Below are positions 52,952 through 64,000 of a stretch of 64,000 nt of DNA, in pieces. Source of the DNA: Haematococcus lacustris. Lineage: Eukaryota > Chlorophyta > Chlorophyceae > Chlamydomonadales > Haematococcaceae. Numbering within the stretch: the stretch's first letter is position 1; every line of letters begins with the position of its first letter. The position numbers were made by a program, and so were the translations under genes. The notes beneath the pieces are model-generated. The model was not told the DNA's origin. It searched no databases and was given only the letters and a program-made list of their open reading frames with translations. Where the stretch lies: positions 11,969,576-12,033,575 of the forward strand of contig JASKMD010000003.1 of the NCBI GenBank assembly GCA_030144725.1, written 5' to 3'.

Positions 52952-53250
52952 TCGTCGGAAAGTTTCGGACCTCTTATGACCCGCAACTTAGCACCTTTTC
53001 AGAGCGCTGTAATTGTGCGTTGTTTCAGCGGCCGCTGATATGCGGCGAATTAGAGGTGTCTCAGAGCAGTCAGTTCAGTACTGATTAAGCACTGATTCAT
53101 GGGGCTCTGAATGTGGGGTATTTTAGGGGTCCACCAGGACTGAAACAGAGCTAAATCAGAGCGATTTTAGAGGTTTACAGGGCAATGTTCAAGGCCTGTA
53201 AATTAAAGGCCAAAATGTAGTGAATCAGAGGCTAGTTAGGACTGAAACAT
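52952..53250 (-). mobile_element. ~300-bp subrepeat element, inverted copy
   Basis: It begins tcgtcggaaagtttcggacc, the reverse complement of the end at 37,340-37,360, and continues through gcggcgaattagaggtgtct to tgaatcagaggctagttagg. The last phrase also matches 33,930-33,965 in reverse. Confidence 0.65.
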
Positions 53251-54859
53251 CGCTAATTAGCACAGTATTGTATCATCAGCGCATAACGTCAACAAAAATT
53301 GCTAAGTACACCAAGCCGCTCCGTGCCGCGATGGTGTCTCTTTACAGGTATCGCTCAAACTACGTACGTACATATTTGTGGAGTGCTGCGCTGATGCCAG
53401 AGAACGGCCCTGGGACATCTGAGGCGGGCGAACATCATCGTTGTGCGACCCTGCAAATTTCTCAATACAATACTTGCATCAACATTTGGCATTTCGCCCT
53501 CACCGTTTCTGCCTGGCCTGCATGGCCACCTCCCATCGCCACTGATTCGCTGGTATCGATGAGCATCGATGGCGGCGGCGTGCTCGAACTGGGCGCGGCG
53601 ATACAGGGCCAGGACTGTGGATAGATGTTGACATGTAGAACCACCTGACGTCGCGTCGCATTTCCATCGCGCAGGTCAGGAGTCACTGACAAGCAGCCCT
53701 TTAGCCGCAGTGGCAGCTGTGGGTGCGGCCGGAGTGTTTGTGGATAGATGTTGACATGTGGACACGCCTGAAGTTGCGTCCATTTCCTTCGCGCAGGTCA
53801 GGAGTCACTGACAAGCGGCCCTTGGGCCACACCAATGGCGACCGTAGCAGTGGCAGCCGGCGGAGTGCAAGTGACCACAGGCGTAGCCAGAGCATAGCCG
53901 TGACCGCAGGCGCAGCCGCAGCAATGACCACAGCAGGAGGCAGCAACGCGGCCCCGACATCCACTCAGCCACATTGAAGCCCGCTACTGTGGTGAGTGTT
54001 GGTGTTAAGGCATGTGTTCTGACAGTCTGTGGGTCGGTGCTGAGCTACATTGCATTAAAATGTGCAATGTTGTATGTTTGCATTACAATGTTGTATGTTT
54101 GCATCATTGCAGGCTGCCATGAAGGAGTGACAAGCTCTGTTGCCATTGTCAAGTGTGCATGCTTCAAGGTTGGTTCGTGGAGGAGGAGGAGCAGGGAGGG
54201 CACTAGATGGCAGGAGTTGATAGGCAGGTGGACAGATAGGCAGACTGGTGCATGGGCAGATGGGTTGCCTTACCAGTACAAGCGCAGCTAGTAGAGTGCC
54301 CGAAGGGTAAGCGGCCAACAAACAGGCAGGTAGGTGGGTGGGTTGGTAGGTGGGTGGGTAAGATGTTTGTGTTTGTGTTTGTGTGTAATCTGTGTGTATG
54401 GCCTGTCTGGGCTGAGCGGGCAGGGGAGTTGTTGCAGGCAACAATCTGGTGTGCGGGTGAGTGTATTCTTGGATTTCTCCCTTGCATTCAGGATTGAGGA
54501 GCCGCACACCCCTGACGCCTGCCCCTGATGGAAGACCAGCTGCTGGCAGCCAGCGTGCAGCCCATCTTTGGCGCAAACCTTAGCCATGACGCAGCCCCGC
54601 AGCACAGTGGTGTGCCCCTTCAGTTATGGCGCAGTGCATAATTTGTTAGGCTTACCACAACTCACAACTGTGGGAGGAGATGCAATGCCAATGTATATCA
54701 GATGCTAGGCTAGAGTACGAGAATATGAACATGGGCATGATGTAGTTGTAGGTAGAGGTTGCAGTTGTAGGTAGAGGTGTGTGCCCTTGTCGAGATCAAG
54801 ATGCAATGAGTAAGGTGACCCACCAGCTGACCCTTAACAAAAGTGTAAAAAGCACTGGA
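53251..54859. other. No firm gene; 124-bp duplication and GT-rich tracts
   Basis: A direct duplication (53,615-53,738 and 53,739 to about 53,830) begins tgtggatagatgttgacatg and includes gcgcaggtcaggagtcactg. A ggtgggtgggttggtaggtg tract (54,328-54,360) and tgtttgtgtttgtgtttgtg follow. Coding is not supported. Confidence 0.4.
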
Positions 54860-55290
54860 TCATGGATGAGCCACCTCTGATTCGCCAATGTCTCATTGAT
54901 GATTCACAACGGGTCGCCTCTAATTCACCAAACATTCACAGCTGTGCAGCCTCCATGTACCCACTAATTCACAGTTTAGTCACCTCTAAGTTACAACAAA
55001 ACCACGGCTGGGTCACCGCTGATTTAGCGCTTTTGAGAGCGGATTTAGAGCCCTATGAATCAGCTATGAATCTACACAGATACATAGCTTTCTAGGCTCA
55101 CATTCAGCACTACTTTAGACCCCTCTAAACTACCTATGAATTAGGCCGTATTCATAGGTCAGGCAACCTGTCATTCCTTTTGCCATTTCTCGCATATCAG
55201 AGCGAACTCCCACCTCACATTCAGAGCACAGTTACAAGTCCTGATCAGTCGCGAATGAGAGGTTCGGAAGAGGTCCGAAACTTTCCGACG
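54860..55290 (+). mobile_element. ~300-bp subrepeat element, diverged longer copy
   Basis: Many units of the type acctctgattc/gcctctaattcac/ctaattcacagtt recur, and the end aggtccgaaactttccgacg (55,271-55,290) matches the other copies. It is longer because it has more subrepeats. Confidence 0.6.
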
Positions 55291-55908
55291 TTGCCATTGC
55301 GCATTGCCTCATTGATTAATTGGCGGAACCTTGTTTAGGAGCCCCAAGCTGGGCTACCTCAATCCTTGTTCAGTAAGGTCAAGTGTCGATGCGTTGAAGG
55401 TGATTGTGCTTTTGCACAGTTGTGACCGGCAGCGTGTGCATGGAACCTGCTTTGCTTGCCCATGCAAGCAGGGAGGTACGGCATGGCCAGGCCTAGACTG
55501 CGATGCTCTATATCATATTCTTGATGTCATCCATAACGCTCGCTGCAGGGCTATTGAACATGTCTGCCCGCTTAAGTAGCGGGAGGCGAGTCGTGTAAGC
55601 GCATGGACTCCTGGGTACCAGCAATGAGACAACAATGTGGGCCACTTTTGGTTCGAGCTACTACGCACGGACATGCCCTACTCCTGGGTGCCAACAATGA
55701 AACAAGGGTTGCCCAAACTGAAATAGGCAGTCGAGGTAGACTGAGTGACTAGACAGCTCACGGCTGCTTCGGACTTAGGCTCAAACTCAGACTTAGGCTT
55801 TGGTAGAAACTCGCTCAAATCTCAGGGAAGCATGAAAACAGTCGTGCAGCTCGAAACGCGCGTGAGAGTGCTGCCACGACGCGGACGCTTGCGACTCCCG
55901 CTCTAATC
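55291..55908. other. 3' flank of AXR1, no gene recognised
   Basis: A repeated cctgggt(a/g)cca(g/a)caatga phrase occurs at 55,610 and 55,683. No other structure was seen. Confidence 0.4.
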
Positions 55909-63694
<7,786 letters not shown>

Positions 63695-64000
63695 TAAGGG
63701 TTACCGCCTCGCAGCTCGTAGGGAGGCGCCATCAATAAAATAGACATTGAGATAGCATTCAATCATTTGGTTTAAGGACAGCTGGACAGCTGGATAACTG
63801 CAGCGCTTAGTAAGCGCGCGGCGGTGTGCGGAGAACGCAGCATTGAACAGCCTTCACATGTTGCAGCCTTCCTCAGGCTCAGGCACTCCTGCTGCTCACA
63901 CAGGAGCTTGGCTTCACTCTGTTCCATGTTCTGTGTGGGTGGGCAGGGCAGGACAGCCCCTCTGTAGAGTTCCCCGCACCAGGCCCAGCCCTAAGTTAGG
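63695..64000. other. Upstream of AXR1, no gene recognised
   Basis: This holds the presumed AXR1 promoter and 5' leader. No diagnostic promoter element and no coding sequence were recognised. Confidence 0.4.

Overview
The window looks like nuclear DNA of a GC-rich chlorophyte of the Chlamydomonadales (Haematococcus-like). The signs are intron-rich genes, long CAG/CTG and C/G-rich microsatellites inside coding and intron sequence, plant/algal-type housekeeping proteins and a chromovirus-type Ty3/gypsy retrotransposon. One run of exactly 500 N (51,453-51,952) shows it is a scaffold. No rRNA, tRNA or CRISPR array was recognised.

All six recognisable host genes are on the minus strand. In window order they are: (1) a membrane-anchored RING ubiquitin ligase of the AMFR/gp78-RIN2 type (591-6183); (2) a GPR1/FUN34/YaaH acetate-transporter family gene (9347-10767); (3) a double-HotDog acyl-CoA thioesterase of the ACOT9/10 type (13611-18963); (4) an EF-hand plus coiled-coil gene (core exons 28028-33290, probable 3' exons down to about 21.4 kb); (5) a second GPR1/FUN34/YaaH gene (38005-39403); and (6) AXR1/NAE1, the regulatory half of the NEDD8 E1 enzyme (55909-63694). 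For genes 2, 3, 5 and 6 I built exon chains by hand whose splice phases close without a break (266, 707, 238 and 571 codons). Two of these genes serve the ubiquitin/NEDD8 system; otherwise there is no operon-like logic.

The rest is dominated by mobile DNA. A dispersed family carries the C-terminal signature of a TnpB/Fanzor-type RuvC nuclease (a DE-[FH]-RT motif and DRDCNAALN). Its copies lie at 11.3-12.8, 16.1-16.8, 29.0-30.6 and 31.7-32.7 kb. Isolated ends lie at 18.2 and 47.9 kb, and a 335-bp derivative with left end joined to right end lies at 46.0 kb. All four of the sense-defined pieces that fall inside host introns are antisense to the host gene. A nearly intact-looking chromovirus (40,548-45,729) has identical 209-bp LTRs and a CCATG target duplication, but a broken pol frame. 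A second repeat family (6.3-8.3, 34.7-36.6 and 48.4-50.3 kb, with a solo end at 40.2 kb) encodes proteins ending in a basic nuclear-localisation-like tail next to G-rich minisatellites. A third family of about 300 bp (37.1, 50.8, 53.0 inverted, 55.0 kb) is built of short subrepeats. The block 34,544-37,728 recurs at 48,268-51,452, seemingly without change, and the second copy stops at the N gap, so an assembly artefact must be considered.
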